Assembly: GCF_019654955.1 (NCBI RefSeq)
Contig: NZ_BPEV01000001.1
Location: 1 to 64,000, forward strand
DNA: 64,000 nt
Reading direction: 5' to 3'
From: Shewanella sp. KT0246
GTDB lineage: Bacteria; Pseudomonadota; Gammaproteobacteria; Enterobacterales; Shewanellaceae
Both the position numbers and the translations under genes were made by a program. The notes under the pieces were generated by a model that was not told the DNA's origin, ran no database searches, and saw only the letters and a program-made list of their open reading frames with translations. Below, one piece after another: positions 29,702 to 39,242 of this stretch; position 1 is the stretch's first letter; every line of letters starts with the position of its first letter.

Positions 29702-30664
29702 CTAGCTGGGTAAGAAGTCTATGGCCCAAATTGTCGTCATGGTCGCTACATCCTCAGCAGGAAAGCTGATTGAACGTAAAACAACCTTTAATTGGCGTTC
29801 TAATTTCGGGTTATTTAATTGGCTCGATTGAATATCGACACGACTAATGCTGCCGTTTGGTTGAATTTCAATTTCGAACATGACTTTACCTTTAAGAAAA
29901 GGATCTTTTCTCAAGGCACGGTTATACAGTGCATACAATCGTGCTTTGTTGGCCTCAAGGGTACGTCTTAACGCCGCTTCAGAACGTTGACCTGCAGAAC
30001 TTGCCTCACGATCAATTTCTGCATTCGCCCCTGCGACTGCTAATACCTCTTCTTCAGCTAACCGTATTTGCTGGGTATTTTTAGTGCTAATCGCATCAGA
30101 TACCACGGTTTGTTGCACGGTCGAAGTCGATAAGCTTTCACTTTGTGTATTAGCCGCTGCGGCAAGTAATTTGCGTTTTACTTTCACTTCTTGGGCTTGG
30201 TTTTGCTCAAGGTTACTTTGCGCTGCAGGTTTAACATCAAAAGCTTCACGCATCGAAAAAAGCTCATCTTTCATGGCTGCAAGGCCTGACTTTTGTGCTT
30301 TCTCTTTTGCTGCCTCTCGAGTTGTTGGTTGCACCTTCGGTGGTTCTTCCACTTTCTCGACAGGTTTTTCTTCGAGTTTTTCTGGTTCGGGTTCTGGGAT
30401 AGGTTCCTCTTTTGGCTTTTCAGGTACTGGAAGTTGTTTTTCTTTCAGCATGATTTTGGCCAGTTGAGGTGGCAATTGCTCTTTGACTTCCCTTGGCACT
30501 TCCACTTGTTCTAAAAAAGGGACACCAACACCAAAGATGACATAAACCACCAGTAACAAAATTAAGATTTGTTTGAATAATCTATCTTGTCTACTTGGTT
30601 TAAACATATCACCGATATCAGAAAAGCTATTATCACTGCTATGAGTAAGGCTTACTGTGGTCAT
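29702..30664 (-). CDS. TonB-like energy transducer with AgmX/PglI-type C-terminal domain
   Basis: Near the N-terminus is one membrane segment (ILILLLVVYVIFGVGVPF). A long Pro/Glu/Lys-rich periplasmic spacer (PKEEPIPEPEPEKLEEKP) follows, then a helical region, and a C-terminal domain of about 80 residues (LYALYNRALRKDPFLKGKVM to the end) resembling the AgmX/PglI C-terminal domain, related in layout to TonB. I start at ATG 30664, one base after the ExbD stop; the frame is open to 30739. It is last in the operon after ExbB and two ExbD genes. Inferred: it carries proton-motive force from the ExbB/ExbD motor across the periplasm to the outer-membrane proteins encoded upstream. Confidence 0.82.
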   Translation of the reverse strand: MTTVSLTHSSDNSFSDIGDMFKPSRQDRLFKQILILLLVVYVIFGVGVPFLEQVEVPREVKEQLPPQLAKIMLKEKQLPVPEKPKEEPIPEPEPEKLEEKPVEKVEEPPKVQPTTREAAKEKAQKSGLAAMKDELFSMREAFDVKPAAQSNLEQNQAQEVKVKRKLLAAAANTQSESLSTSTVQQTVVSDAISTKNTQQIRLAEEEVLAVAGANAEIDREASSAGQRSEAALRRTLEANKARLYALYNRALRKDPFLKGKVMFEIEIQPNGSISRVDIQSSQLNNPKLERQLKVVLRSISFPAEDVATMTTIWAIDFLPS

Positions 30665-30665
30665 A

Positions 30666-31196
30666 TTAGCCCTCACTCTGTGTTTTACTGGCTTGTTGCT
30701 CAACAGCGAGTGACATATTGCGATAGCCTGTTTCAGCACATGCAGCCATAATTTGTTTCAACACCAGGTAAGGCGTGTCAGAGCCTCCTATGATGGTGAC
30801 CGCTCGTCCTTTTTCCTTTTCGGACTCTGTCAATTCAACACGCTTGCTAGCTTGATAGGTCAGCTCTGTGGTGATAGCGGCAATAAATTGCGCATTTTCT
30901 TGTTCGCTAAAATTGGGTTTATCGTCAGAGTTTTGCCACACTGCACGCTCTTGAATGAGCACAGTGTCTGGCAATACAGTGATAACCAGGTTCTCAACAG
31001 GCAGTTCTTCGGCAATCGATATTGGCAATTTTATCTTTTCGATATTTTGCAATACCCGCACTTCTGATTGGTTCACAATCAAAAAGAAAACCAAGATTGT
31101 GAAAATATCCATTAATGCGACAAGATTAAGTTTACCGCCAGCTTTAAAGCGCTTGTGGTGCTTTGCAAGACGCTTAGCTCTTGAAGATTGCTTCAT
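30666..31196 (-). CDS. ExbD/TolR-family protein, copy with the conserved Asp
   Basis: This ExbD-type stator protein has a basic cytoplasmic N-terminus, one membrane helix LMDIFTILVFFLIV with the conserved proton-pathway Asp (Asp30), and a periplasmic domain of about 120 residues. The C-terminal part (AVTIIGGSDTPYLVLKQIM) matches the ExbD peptidoglycan-binding-like fold. It overlaps the first ExbD gene by four bases (ATGA), so the two are coupled. With the neighbouring ExbB it should form a proton channel. Confidence 0.88.
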   Translation of the reverse strand: MKQSSRAKRLAKHHKRFKAGGKLNLVALMDIFTILVFFLIVNQSEVRVLQNIEKIKLPISIAEELPVENLVITVLPDTVLIQERAVWQNSDDKPNFSEQENAQFIAAITTELTYQASKRVELTESEKEKGRAVTIIGGSDTPYLVLKQIMAACAETGYRNMSLAVEQQASKTQSEG

Positions 31197-31741
31197 GGCT
31201 GGCCTCCTGCGGTTGTACTGCTTGCACTTTGCTCAAGGCTATTTTCTGGGGCGTCGCCTAATGAAATAAGCGGAAATAACTCAGCATCCACTAAATTGGC
31301 GGCAACCACAGCTTTATATGACCTAACGGTATCCATTGTCGTGACGATGGTTTGGTAATCGACATTGGGCTCAAGCAACAACACGATATCTTTTTTCTCA
31401 ATGGCTTGTTGTTGAAATGTCAGCTTCAAATCTTGTAAATATACAGATAATGCCTTGAAGTCATAGCCTTCGTCAGTTATTTCAAAACGTTTAAGTAAAA
31501 TACCCGCAGGGTAGTTAAGGGTTAAGTGATTCGAGGTGATCACCAGCTCAAGTACCTTAGGTTCTTGATCTTCATCAGCTTGCTGAGATTCTGCAGACAC
31601 AGGTAGTTGCAGATTTAAAATCCGCACTTGTGAAAACACTAAACTAAGCAGCAATACTGGCACTAACACGATCATCAAGTTCATAAACGAAGTGATATCG
31701 AGTTCAGCGTCTTCGGTATTGGGGCGACGACGGCGTCTCAT
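31193..31741 (-). CDS. ExbD-family protein with Asn in place of the conserved Asp
   Basis: The layout is that of ExbD: an Arg-rich cytoplasmic start (MRRRRRPNTEDAELDITSF), one membrane helix (FMNLMIVLVPVLLLSLVF) and a periplasmic domain. At the place where ExbD proteins normally have Asp (FIDVM in E. coli, LMDIF in the next gene) this one has Asn21. I start at ATG 31741, just after the ExbB stop, since the 25 extra residues of the open frame would lie inside exbB. Inferred: a heteromeric ExbD pair in which only one partner carries the proton-binding residue. Confidence 0.86.
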   Translation of the reverse strand: MRRRRRPNTEDAELDITSFMNLMIVLVPVLLLSLVFSQVRILNLQLPVSAESQQADEDQEPKVLELVITSNHLTLNYPAGILLKRFEITDEGYDFKALSVYLQDLKLTFQQQAIEKKDIVLLLEPNVDYQTIVTTMDTVRSYKAVVAANLVDAELFPLISLGDAPENSLEQSASSTTAGGQP

Positions 31742-31745
31742 AGTA

Positions 31746-32399
31746 TTAGCCTCGATCAGAATCCGTATGCTTATTAAATGACAAAGAGTTAAGTAACTTA
31801 ATGCCTGCCATTTCAATTGAATCTACAATCGTTGCTGTTTTCGTTTGTAGGGTTGAGTGGAATAAAATCAGTGGGATAGCTGTGATCAAGCCAAATGCTG
31901 TGGTGTTCATTGCAACTGAGATACTTGATGATAATAGATTGGCTTTTTCTGCTGGATCGGCACTTGCCACAGCAGAGAATGCCGCGATTAGGCCCATAAT
32001 GGTACCGAGAAGACCGAGTAAGGTGGCGATATTGGCTAACGTTGCAATAAATGGTGTGCGCTTTTCTAGCCTCAGCATGTATTCCATGATGGTTTCTTCC
32101 ATCGCATATTCCACATCTTCACGACGATCAGCTTGAGAGATACGAACAATCCCTGATTGGAGGACGTCAAATACTGGCGCTTTATTGTTTTGTGCATGCT
32201 GGCTGATGGTTGCAACGTCGCCTTTTTTTAATGCCTCTTTAATCAGTGCAAAGGCTTTTTGATTAGTGCGATGTGCTGAACTTAAATATAACCAGCGTTC
32301 AATCGTGATCGCTAAACCTACCACGAGCACTAATGCGATAGGGTAAATGAATGGGCCGCCATTTTGTAAAAATGCAATGATATGGTCGGTAAAACTCAT
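31746..32399 (-). CDS. MotA/TolQ/ExbB proton channel family protein
   Basis: Three membrane segments are seen: an N-terminal one (FIYPIALVLVVGLAITIERW) and two near the C-terminus (LANIATLLGLLGTIMGLIAAF and MNTTAFGLITAIPLILF). The conserved Thr residues of ExbB helices 2 and 3 appear as IATLLGLLGT and MNTTAFGL. At 217 residues it has normal ExbB size. GGAAAATATC precedes the ATG. It heads the ExbB-ExbD-ExbD-AgmX module and should couple inner-membrane proton flow to the periplasmic transducer. Confidence 0.9.
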   Translation of the reverse strand: MSFTDHIIAFLQNGGPFIYPIALVLVVGLAITIERWLYLSSAHRTNQKAFALIKEALKKGDVATISQHAQNNKAPVFDVLQSGIVRISQADRREDVEYAMEETIMEYMLRLEKRTPFIATLANIATLLGLLGTIMGLIAAFSAVASADPAEKANLLSSSISVAMNTTAFGLITAIPLILFHSTLQTKTATIVDSIEMAGIKLLNSLSFNKHTDSDRG

Positions 32400-32501
32400 G
32401 ATATTTTCCTTTTTATTGAGTTGAACGAATAGTTCTTATTAACTCGTCCTAATTGTTTTGAATCGTTAGTTACGTGTTTTCGGGTAAATTTTTATTATTG
32501 A

Positions 32502-32846
32502 TTAATCGTTATTGGTCTTACTCTTGTTAAGGCTGAACTCTCTTACTTGTTGTTGAAACTGCTTCGGATGTATCGGGTTAAATTCAGGTAAGGTGACTTG
32601 CATGTCAGTATCCTGAATCGCAACGGGATTTGTAATCCCTTGCCAAGGCATGATGTAGAGAACTTTGGGTTGCTCTTGCGTGCCGGTCACCTTGGTTTCA
32701 ATCAGTACGGGGTTATTGGGCGAGCTAGCAGGTTCGGCCGCATGTGTTTGAATTGCTGATAGGCAAAAAATACAAAACAATCCACCATTACGCAGCATTG
32801 AGCTGACAAAGCGCTTGAGTGTTGCTGAAGGAATAAATGTCGACAT
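32502..32846 (-). CDS. Small exported protein, function unknown
   Basis: A 114-residue protein with a signal peptide (GGLFCIFCLSAIQTHA^AEP) and a short mature part without cysteines. The stretch KVLYIMPWQGITNPVAIQD and the segment LPEFNPIHPKQFQQQVREF are its notable features. I do not recognise a family. GGAG lies about ten bases before the ATG, and the gene starts two bases after the TPR lipoprotein stop, so it belongs to the operon. Probably a periplasmic partner of the envelope complex. Confidence 0.7.
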   Translation of the reverse strand: MSTFIPSATLKRFVSSMLRNGGLFCIFCLSAIQTHAAEPASSPNNPVLIETKVTGTQEQPKVLYIMPWQGITNPVAIQDTDMQVTLPEFNPIHPKQFQQQVREFSLNKSKTNND

Positions 32847-32847
32847 A

Positions 32848-33633
32848 TTAACTTTCTCCTTCAGGCAAGGTTAAACCTGCACGCTGAATTTTAATTTCTA
32901 AGCCTGCCAACCAACGCTGAGCAAGTTGATCATCTGGTTTTAAGCGTAAATAAGATTGGTAATAGTGGCGAGCATCTAGCAATTTGCCTCTATAAAGCTC
33001 CAGTAAAACCGCAAGGTTAACTTGCGCTTCTGGGTAATTAGGCCAAATTTCAAGTGCCGTTAAGTAACCTTGTTCAGCTTGTTCAAACTTGCCTTGGGTT
33101 TTGGCTATGTTAGCTTTGATTTGATGGGCATAAGGGTTAGTTGGGTTGGCACTAATGGCATTGGCTAAATGTCCGTTAGCTTTATCTAACTGGTTTTGAT
33201 TGAGGGCAATAATAGCTTGGTTAACATAGGCACCTGACAGTTGTGGTTCTGCGTTAATGATTACAGAAAACATCGCATCCGCTTGTTGCCACTCTTGTTG
33301 CTTCATTAACGCTATCGCCTGCTGATATTGCTCTAATACAGAGGCTGGAACGTTTGCCAGCTTTTGCTTAGCCTCTGCTTCATAAGCATTCACTTGGCTT
33401 GTTGCTGAGCTTGTTTGTAATGATGACTCTATCGATGCTTGGGCACCATTTGTGGTGTCTACCAGCTCAACTAATGCTGCCGAATCACTTTCTAACTCAG
33501 TGATGTTGTCGTTTTGGCTTTCTGCAACTTGAGTGTTGCTACATCCTTGTATTAAAGCAAAAAAGCTTAACCATAGACTTTTTCTAGTCATACAAATAAG
33601 CGGCGCTTTAATGAATCGCTTCAATAACATCAT
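32848..33633 (-). CDS. TPR-repeat lipoprotein
   Basis: The signal peptide (LWLSFFALIQGC) ends at a probable lipobox with Cys31. A low-complexity linker and then about four TPR units follow (residues ~110-250, for example QADAMFSVIINAEPQLSGAY, YLTALEIWPNYPEAQVNLAV and YYQSYLRLKPDDQLAQRWLA). GGAGGT five bases before ATG 33633 fixes this start, so the gene overlaps the end of the large TPR gene by 26 bases. Inferred: an outer-membrane-anchored scaffold, comparable in form to gliding and Tol-like accessory lipoproteins. Confidence 0.84.
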   Translation of the reverse strand: MMLLKRFIKAPLICMTRKSLWLSFFALIQGCSNTQVAESQNDNITELESDSAALVELVDTTNGAQASIESSLQTSSATSQVNAYEAEAKQKLANVPASVLEQYQQAIALMKQQEWQQADAMFSVIINAEPQLSGAYVNQAIIALNQNQLDKANGHLANAISANPTNPYAHQIKANIAKTQGKFEQAEQGYLTALEIWPNYPEAQVNLAVLLELYRGKLLDARHYYQSYLRLKPDDQLAQRWLAGLEIKIQRAGLTLPEGES

Positions 33634-36600
33634 GAGTTACCTCCGGTTTGTTATATAAGGCGGGGGATAATTCAGTGAGTGTGGCAAAGCTTTTACCTAC
33701 CCATTGGTCGTATATATTTTGCCAAGCACGTTGCGAGTTACTGATGTGGATCTCAATCGCTTTTTCTTCAAATGGGTAGGCCAATTCTTCTAACAAGATT
33801 TCATATTCTTCTAGTGCCAGTTCATCTAAATCTGATGGGCGCTCAGAGTCCATAACATCGGCCGCCAGTTGACGATACATCTCTGCAAGTTCATAAGTGG
33901 CTTGGGGCACATATTGTGCTTGCTGGAAATCTAATACTTGCTGGTAATAGTTAATTGCAAGTTTCATTTCATCTTGTTTACGTTTTAACGTCTTGTTGAG
34001 CGGCGCTGTTAGCTTAATGGTTTTAAATGTTTGCTGATGAGCTTTGGCAAGCGAAATTGCAGCAATGGAAGCGATAACGACCTCACGATTGCCAATAGCT
34101 ATAGCTTGTTGGCGCTGTGTTTTGTCGGCGCTGAGAATTTGGCGATACCAATAGTATTCTTTGTTCGGTTCATTGGATACTTGGTAAAACCCACTCATTT
34201 TTAGGCGTACTTCTTGGGCTAAATCAAACGGCTTAGGGTAAGTTCTAGCGTAGGTTCTGAAGGTTAAACGGGCTTTTTCGGTATTGCCTGCCTTTAGGTA
34301 ATACTCTGCAGCTGTGTACTGGGCTTCACGTTTTAATTCTGTTGAGGGCTGATTAGCAACGATAATCAGCAACTGCTCTGCGGCAAGCTCCCATTCTTCT
34401 AATGCTTCGTAAGATTGCGCCAATTTAGCGGGGATCGTGGCGCTAAATTCATGGTTTGGATATCGCTGCTGAAAGGGCACTAAGACCTCAATAGCTTGTT
34501 GCCATTTTTGTTGGGAAAGCAAAATATTGGCAGCCTCAAATTGGCCGTTTATCGCATATGGTGACTCTGGCGCTCTGGTACTGATCCGTTTCAAATCCTT
34601 AACGGCTAAAGCTGGGTTTTCCGCCTTATTGGCTTGGGCTTGAAAGTAAATACTGGATGCCAATAAATTGCGCATTTCTGTTTTGGCTTTATGCTGCTGT
34701 GGCTTTAGATTTGTGCTGGCATTGAGGTAATTCAGGGCGATGTCGTAAGCCGATTCAGCCTGAATATAGTGTGATTGTTGGTACAAACTATGGGCGTAAA
34801 GTTGGCTGACAACTTGTACTTGTGTTAATGCAACACTTGATAAGGCTTGCCCGTGACGCAAGTGATTACTGACTTGCGAGTTATCGTAACGAATAAGCCT
34901 GCTCTCTGGCTCGTTTCCAGCTTGTTGATTTACCACTAGCGCAGCATGCTCATTTTCTTCGCTGTCATTTTTGTTGCCGATATTGCTATTTGCCTGATTA
35001 ATCACTTTGTGGCGCAGTAATACAAATTGACTGAACTGGATTAAATCATCAAATTGCTTGGCGTTAAATGCATACTGTGCGCCATCGGTAGCAAGCTCTA
35101 ACGCGCGTTTATCAAGTGGGTGGTTGGCAATAAATAGCTTATCTAAGCGGGTTCGCTCCGAGATGATGGATTGTCTTTTTGACTGACTTATTGGTGTTAT
35201 TTCATCGCCTTTTACCACTGACTCATCATGTTGTGACAATATGGCTCGGATGGTCAACGTGGTCGCAAATGCCGCTTTTTGCTGTAAGGCAAGTTGCTCT
35301 GCAGGTAGGGCGAGCGCATCTTTTTGTGCATAAGCGATAGCCTCATAACTGATTAAGGCTTGTTTAAATTGCTGCGCTTCATAGTTTGCATCAGCAAATA
35401 GATACTCGTCACCGTGAATAGGTTTGGTCAGTAAAGATTGAGCTTGTGGCAACTTAGCAACTTGTAAGTAAACACTTAAAGCACTTGCAGCGGTTTTAAA
35501 TCCATCTATGCGAGCTTGCCCAGGTGGAAGTTGTTGTGCACTGGCATACAGGCGACGACTGTGCTCGTCACTGAAGGCTAATAAATGCGGTAACACTTCT
35601 TGCTGCTGTGCTGTATTAGCATGAGTCCAAAATTGGCTAGATAAGCCATATTGTTCAACGTACTGATTTTTAAGACGGTGCATCGAGGCGAACTTGCCTT
35701 GCTGTTGATATAAGTCCAGCAAAGCTAATGAGTAACGCGCAGCCCAAATGTTATTTTTGTCAAATTCAATATAAGTTTGATAAGTCAGCTCTGCGTCATG
35801 CTGTAGCTCTTTTTTAAGTAAAAATTTGGCCAAATTATCAAACAGTACATGTTGATATATCGTCAGGTAAGGGGATGACTTTTGTTGGTTTACCAAGTTA
35901 AGCAGTGAGCGAGATTGCTCTTGTTGAGACAATGAAATACTCAGTACGCGTTGCGCATCGATAGCCAGATTTTGGTAGCGGCTTGCTAACTTGTTAAATT
36001 CAAAACTGGTTTGGGTTAACTGTTCATTATCAGTACTAATTAATTCTTCGTTTGCCGCAATGATGTTATCAAACACCTGCAAAAATCTTGCATCCGCTTC
36101 GGGTAATCGATTGAGCTTAAATAGCGCCCAACCCGACATGTAAATACTATTGATGAGATATTTATCATTGTCGTTTGCCGACTCTACTTGCTGATAAGCT
36201 TGAATCGCAGCAGGGTAATCTTGCAAGTTGTAATAAATCTCACCACGGCGGAAGTTGAGTTCTGCCCGATATTGAGTATTAGGGTAGCGAGTCAGTAATG
36301 ACTCCATTTCGATTAAGCTTGCATCTATCTCACCCTGCACATCGAGTGCTTTCGCAAGTTGGTACTGCAAGTGTTCATTCTCGGCTCGATCTGGGTAACG
36401 GTTCAGTAATACTTGGTATTCTGCAATAAGCTTATCGAGCTGTTGATCATTGTGTTTTAGCTGAGTTAACGCCAGCTGCTCAGCTTCTTGCGCCGACATG
36501 TCAGTCTGCTGACTGGCAACTTCATCAAAGGCTTCGCCAAACATTTGTTCTTCTAAATGTTCTGATTTGATTTGAACTAAGCGATATTCAACATGAGTTC

Positions 36601-36931
36601 GCACTTCTGGATCTGGCTCTAACGTCAGTAGTTGCTGGTAAATTAATGCTAACTTCGCTTTTCGCTGAGCTTGGCTTAATTGCTGTTTTTCATAGTTTAC
36701 TTGAGGCTGGCTATTGGCTAAATCAGTCAATGTTGGTCGCTGTTGTTTGCTTGACGTTGGCGACTCATCGGTTAGCTGGCAACCCGCTAGACTGATTAAC
36801 ACTAAGCAACTTACCAATCGTGATACACCAAAGCGTTTAGGAAGCGTTAAGGCCACATTGCTACCAAGGCTTGAAACATTGCTTGTGTCAGAGTTGTTGG
36901 CTTGTAAAGCGAGTGGGTTAGTGCGCTGCAT
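33608..36931 (-). CDS. Very large TPR-repeat lipoprotein
   Basis: This 1107-residue protein is built almost wholly of TPR-like helical repeats (for example RGEIYYNLQDYPAAIQAYQQ, YAHSLYQQSHYIQAESAYDI and YYLKAGNTEKARLTFRTYAR). An unusually long polar N-terminus of about 33 residues comes before a signal peptide with lipobox LAGC (Cys51). The ATG at 36931 is well supported by GGAG eight bases upstream, so the long leader appears real. It overlaps both neighbours. Inferred: a periplasm-facing scaffold that assembles the barrel proteins and the ExbB/ExbD/AgmX machine. Confidence 0.85.
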   Translation of the reverse strand: MQRTNPLALQANNSDTSNVSSLGSNVALTLPKRFGVSRLVSCLVLISLAGCQLTDESPTSSKQQRPTLTDLANSQPQVNYEKQQLSQAQRKAKLALIYQQLLTLEPDPEVRTHVEYRLVQIKSEHLEEQMFGEAFDEVASQQTDMSAQEAEQLALTQLKHNDQQLDKLIAEYQVLLNRYPDRAENEHLQYQLAKALDVQGEIDASLIEMESLLTRYPNTQYRAELNFRRGEIYYNLQDYPAAIQAYQQVESANDNDKYLINSIYMSGWALFKLNRLPEADARFLQVFDNIIAANEELISTDNEQLTQTSFEFNKLASRYQNLAIDAQRVLSISLSQQEQSRSLLNLVNQQKSSPYLTIYQHVLFDNLAKFLLKKELQHDAELTYQTYIEFDKNNIWAARYSLALLDLYQQQGKFASMHRLKNQYVEQYGLSSQFWTHANTAQQQEVLPHLLAFSDEHSRRLYASAQQLPPGQARIDGFKTAASALSVYLQVAKLPQAQSLLTKPIHGDEYLFADANYEAQQFKQALISYEAIAYAQKDALALPAEQLALQQKAAFATTLTIRAILSQHDESVVKGDEITPISQSKRQSIISERTRLDKLFIANHPLDKRALELATDGAQYAFNAKQFDDLIQFSQFVLLRHKVINQANSNIGNKNDSEENEHAALVVNQQAGNEPESRLIRYDNSQVSNHLRHGQALSSVALTQVQVVSQLYAHSLYQQSHYIQAESAYDIALNYLNASTNLKPQQHKAKTEMRNLLASSIYFQAQANKAENPALAVKDLKRISTRAPESPYAINGQFEAANILLSQQKWQQAIEVLVPFQQRYPNHEFSATIPAKLAQSYEALEEWELAAEQLLIIVANQPSTELKREAQYTAAEYYLKAGNTEKARLTFRTYARTYPKPFDLAQEVRLKMSGFYQVSNEPNKEYYWYRQILSADKTQRQQAIAIGNREVVIASIAAISLAKAHQQTFKTIKLTAPLNKTLKRKQDEMKLAINYYQQVLDFQQAQYVPQATYELAEMYRQLAADVMDSERPSDLDELALEEYEILLEELAYPFEEKAIEIHISNSQRAWQNIYDQWVGKSFATLTELSPALYNKPEVTHDVIEAIH

Positions 36932-39239
36932 AATGCTTCTCCACTTGCTCGAAATGAGCGGTCAATGAACTCAGTGGAGAATGCTCCTGATGGGGCATGA
37001 GCTTAGTTGTGTTCAAGTTATCAGAGGTAATAGCTTTGCTCGGTGTTATATCTTGCTGGCTCATTCTTTCCAGTACCGCTGCCATTTCATGGCGTGAAGT
37101 CAGCAATAACTGCGTTAGCTTTTGACGTTGATTTTGGGTAAATAGGCGCAGCTTTTGCTGAATCGTTAGCTGTGTTTTGTGACTTGCTTGCTTGATATCA
37201 CGCGTAATATCTTCGATTTGTTTGGCTAAATTCTGCTGACGGATAGCATACTCAGTGGCGCCTTGTTGAGATTGCGTGACTGATTTAAAGCGAACATATT
37301 GAGCGTTTAATGCTTGTAATTGGGTGTCGATGTCTTTTAATAGCTTTTTGTGTTGCCATAAACGTGGCATAAAAGATTGTTGCAGCTGCCAATTCAGCGC
37401 GCCTTCTACTCGTGTTAGTCGCAGGAAATCATCTTCTGTGTCACGTGCTGAGCTAATGTTAGCAAGTGCTTTTTTGCTTGATTCAATCCGCTGTAACCAT
37501 GCTTGTTCGGTACTATTGGCAAACAGTTGCATTTGCTGGAAGGTAATTTCATCGACAGGAACATCGACAGCTTGAATTTGTTTGCTAAGTTGCTGCTTGC
37601 GTTCGGTTAGTTGGCTAATAAGGTTTTTATAATCGCTTAATTGCTGTTGAGATAACCTTTTTTCTCTACGCTGCTTATTTAAATCGATAGTCTCAGCGAG
37701 CCAGTCACTTTTACGTTGTTGCTGAGTAAGGTTCTGTTCCAATAGGGATAAACTGGCTAATGTCGTAAAGTCATTTTTCAATGCATTGTCTGTTAGCGCT
37801 TTTTCAAGCCAAGGCTGCTTTTCGAGTGCTTCAGGACTTAACCCTTGCGGGGTTAATGCGCTTTGCATTATTAGGCTTGTGTTAAAGCGAGTTTCTAGTA
37901 CTGCTTCAAAAGCGTCTAATTGTGCTAATTGTTCAAGATAAAGTGCTTCTGCGTCTTGGTAGCTTGTTAGACTTTGTTCAAGGCTTTGTTGCTCTCGAAC
38001 CTGAGCGGCCAGTAATATTGCCGATTGCCAACCCATCAAAGAATAAGGATATTGGCGTTTTAGTAGATCCAATAGCGCTAATGAAATGGGATATTGCTGC
38101 AATTGCTGTGCTGAAAATGCATATAAAAATAACGCTGATTCGGTATAAGGGCTCTGTTGGGGAAAGTCTTTTAATTGTGTAAATGCTGCTTGAAATTGAC
38201 CTTGTTTGACATACGACTGCGCTAATAACAGTTGCGCATAATCATTGATCGCTTGCTGCTGTACTTGCTGATCAGATTCTTGGGCTGTAACGCTTTTTTG
38301 GCTGTTTTCGATATTTTCAGCTGTCATTGGAGCGGTAAGTTCTGAAGGCGTTTTTTCAGTGAACAAGCTTTGCCAAAAGCCCGTTTCAGTTTCAGCTAAA
38401 GGCATATTTTTTATTGTAATGAGCAGGGTTTCAGCTTGTTGATACTGCTTTTGTTCAATGAAATGCAGCGCTTGGTTTAGCATAACGTAAGCCGATAACG
38501 ATGAAGAAGCTGACTGGTTATCAGTTGGGTTATCGTGATTGATAGAAGCAGATGCATTAACACCACCCGCAATCTTTGCCATTATGGCAGGCTCGTTAGG
38601 CCAATAAGCCAGTTGGTTAAGAATGTGGTATTGCTCAATATAGCTGTTAGGGACTTGGGTAATACGCTGCAACGTTTGCTGAGCTTGGTATGGCTGACCT
38701 TGCTCTATTTGCTGCTCTGATAATTGCAATAATGCAACTAACTTGAGTTCAGCGGGTGAAGTATTTTTTTGAGACTGAGAAGAAGTTTGATTGGCTTGGT
38801 TTTTGTTGCCAGTTAACGCTTGCTCAATTGCCAATGTTTGCTCAAATGAAGATAAGGTACGAGTCGCTTTTTGATGAAGACCAACTGATACTTGCAGCCC
38901 AGCTTCAAACAATTGACTTTTAGCAGTATCGGCATCAAATCGTTGTCGGTTAATGCTGACTTGCCTTAACGCTGCTTGATAATCGCCTTCAAAGTAGTAA
39001 TACAAGGCTTGGCGATAAAGTTTATTGCGCAGTACTTGGTTTGCTTGAGTCGTGACTTCAGTATTAGCAGTGGTCACAGTGCTTACTTCAGTTGCTGAAA
39101 CACTGTTGCTGAAACCAATAGCGAATGTCATCAGACACAGTAGCGACAAAAACTTCGTTTTAGCTGGTTTATTTCGCTCTGGATGACGATATTGTTTACT
39201 AACATCGCCGGCTTGGGTTCGTTGAAGCACTGGTATCAT
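36918..39239 (-). CDS. Large exported coiled-coil/TPR protein
   Basis: A 773-residue exported protein: signal peptide TKFLSLLCLMTFAIGFSNSVSA near residues 28-49, then TPR-like repeats (QALYYYFEGDYQAALRQVS, AQSYVKQGQFQAAFTQL, SALFLYAFSAQQLQQYPIS) and from about residue 480 long Gln- and Lys-rich coiled coils (DYKNLISQLTERKQQLSKQI; RQQNLAKQIEDITRDIKQA). There is no lipobox. The family is not recognised by name. It starts three bases after the preceding gene and overlaps the next by 14 bases. Inferred: a rod-like periplasmic structural part of the same complex. Confidence 0.82.
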   Translation of the reverse strand: MIPVLQRTQAGDVSKQYRHPERNKPAKTKFLSLLCLMTFAIGFSNSVSATEVSTVTTANTEVTTQANQVLRNKLYRQALYYYFEGDYQAALRQVSINRQRFDADTAKSQLFEAGLQVSVGLHQKATRTLSSFEQTLAIEQALTGNKNQANQTSSQSQKNTSPAELKLVALLQLSEQQIEQGQPYQAQQTLQRITQVPNSYIEQYHILNQLAYWPNEPAIMAKIAGGVNASASINHDNPTDNQSASSSLSAYVMLNQALHFIEQKQYQQAETLLITIKNMPLAETETGFWQSLFTEKTPSELTAPMTAENIENSQKSVTAQESDQQVQQQAINDYAQLLLAQSYVKQGQFQAAFTQLKDFPQQSPYTESALFLYAFSAQQLQQYPISLALLDLLKRQYPYSLMGWQSAILLAAQVREQQSLEQSLTSYQDAEALYLEQLAQLDAFEAVLETRFNTSLIMQSALTPQGLSPEALEKQPWLEKALTDNALKNDFTTLASLSLLEQNLTQQQRKSDWLAETIDLNKQRREKRLSQQQLSDYKNLISQLTERKQQLSKQIQAVDVPVDEITFQQMQLFANSTEQAWLQRIESSKKALANISSARDTEDDFLRLTRVEGALNWQLQQSFMPRLWQHKKLLKDIDTQLQALNAQYVRFKSVTQSQQGATEYAIRQQNLAKQIEDITRDIKQASHKTQLTIQQKLRLFTQNQRQKLTQLLLTSRHEMAAVLERMSQQDITPSKAITSDNLNTTKLMPHQEHSPLSSLTAHFEQVEKHYAAH

Positions 39240-39242
39240 CTG

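Noticed and set aside
30084..30514. Ser/Phe-rich open frames opposite the AgmX/TonB-like gene
   Set aside because: Caused by the Pro/Glu/Lys repeats of the real protein on the other strand.
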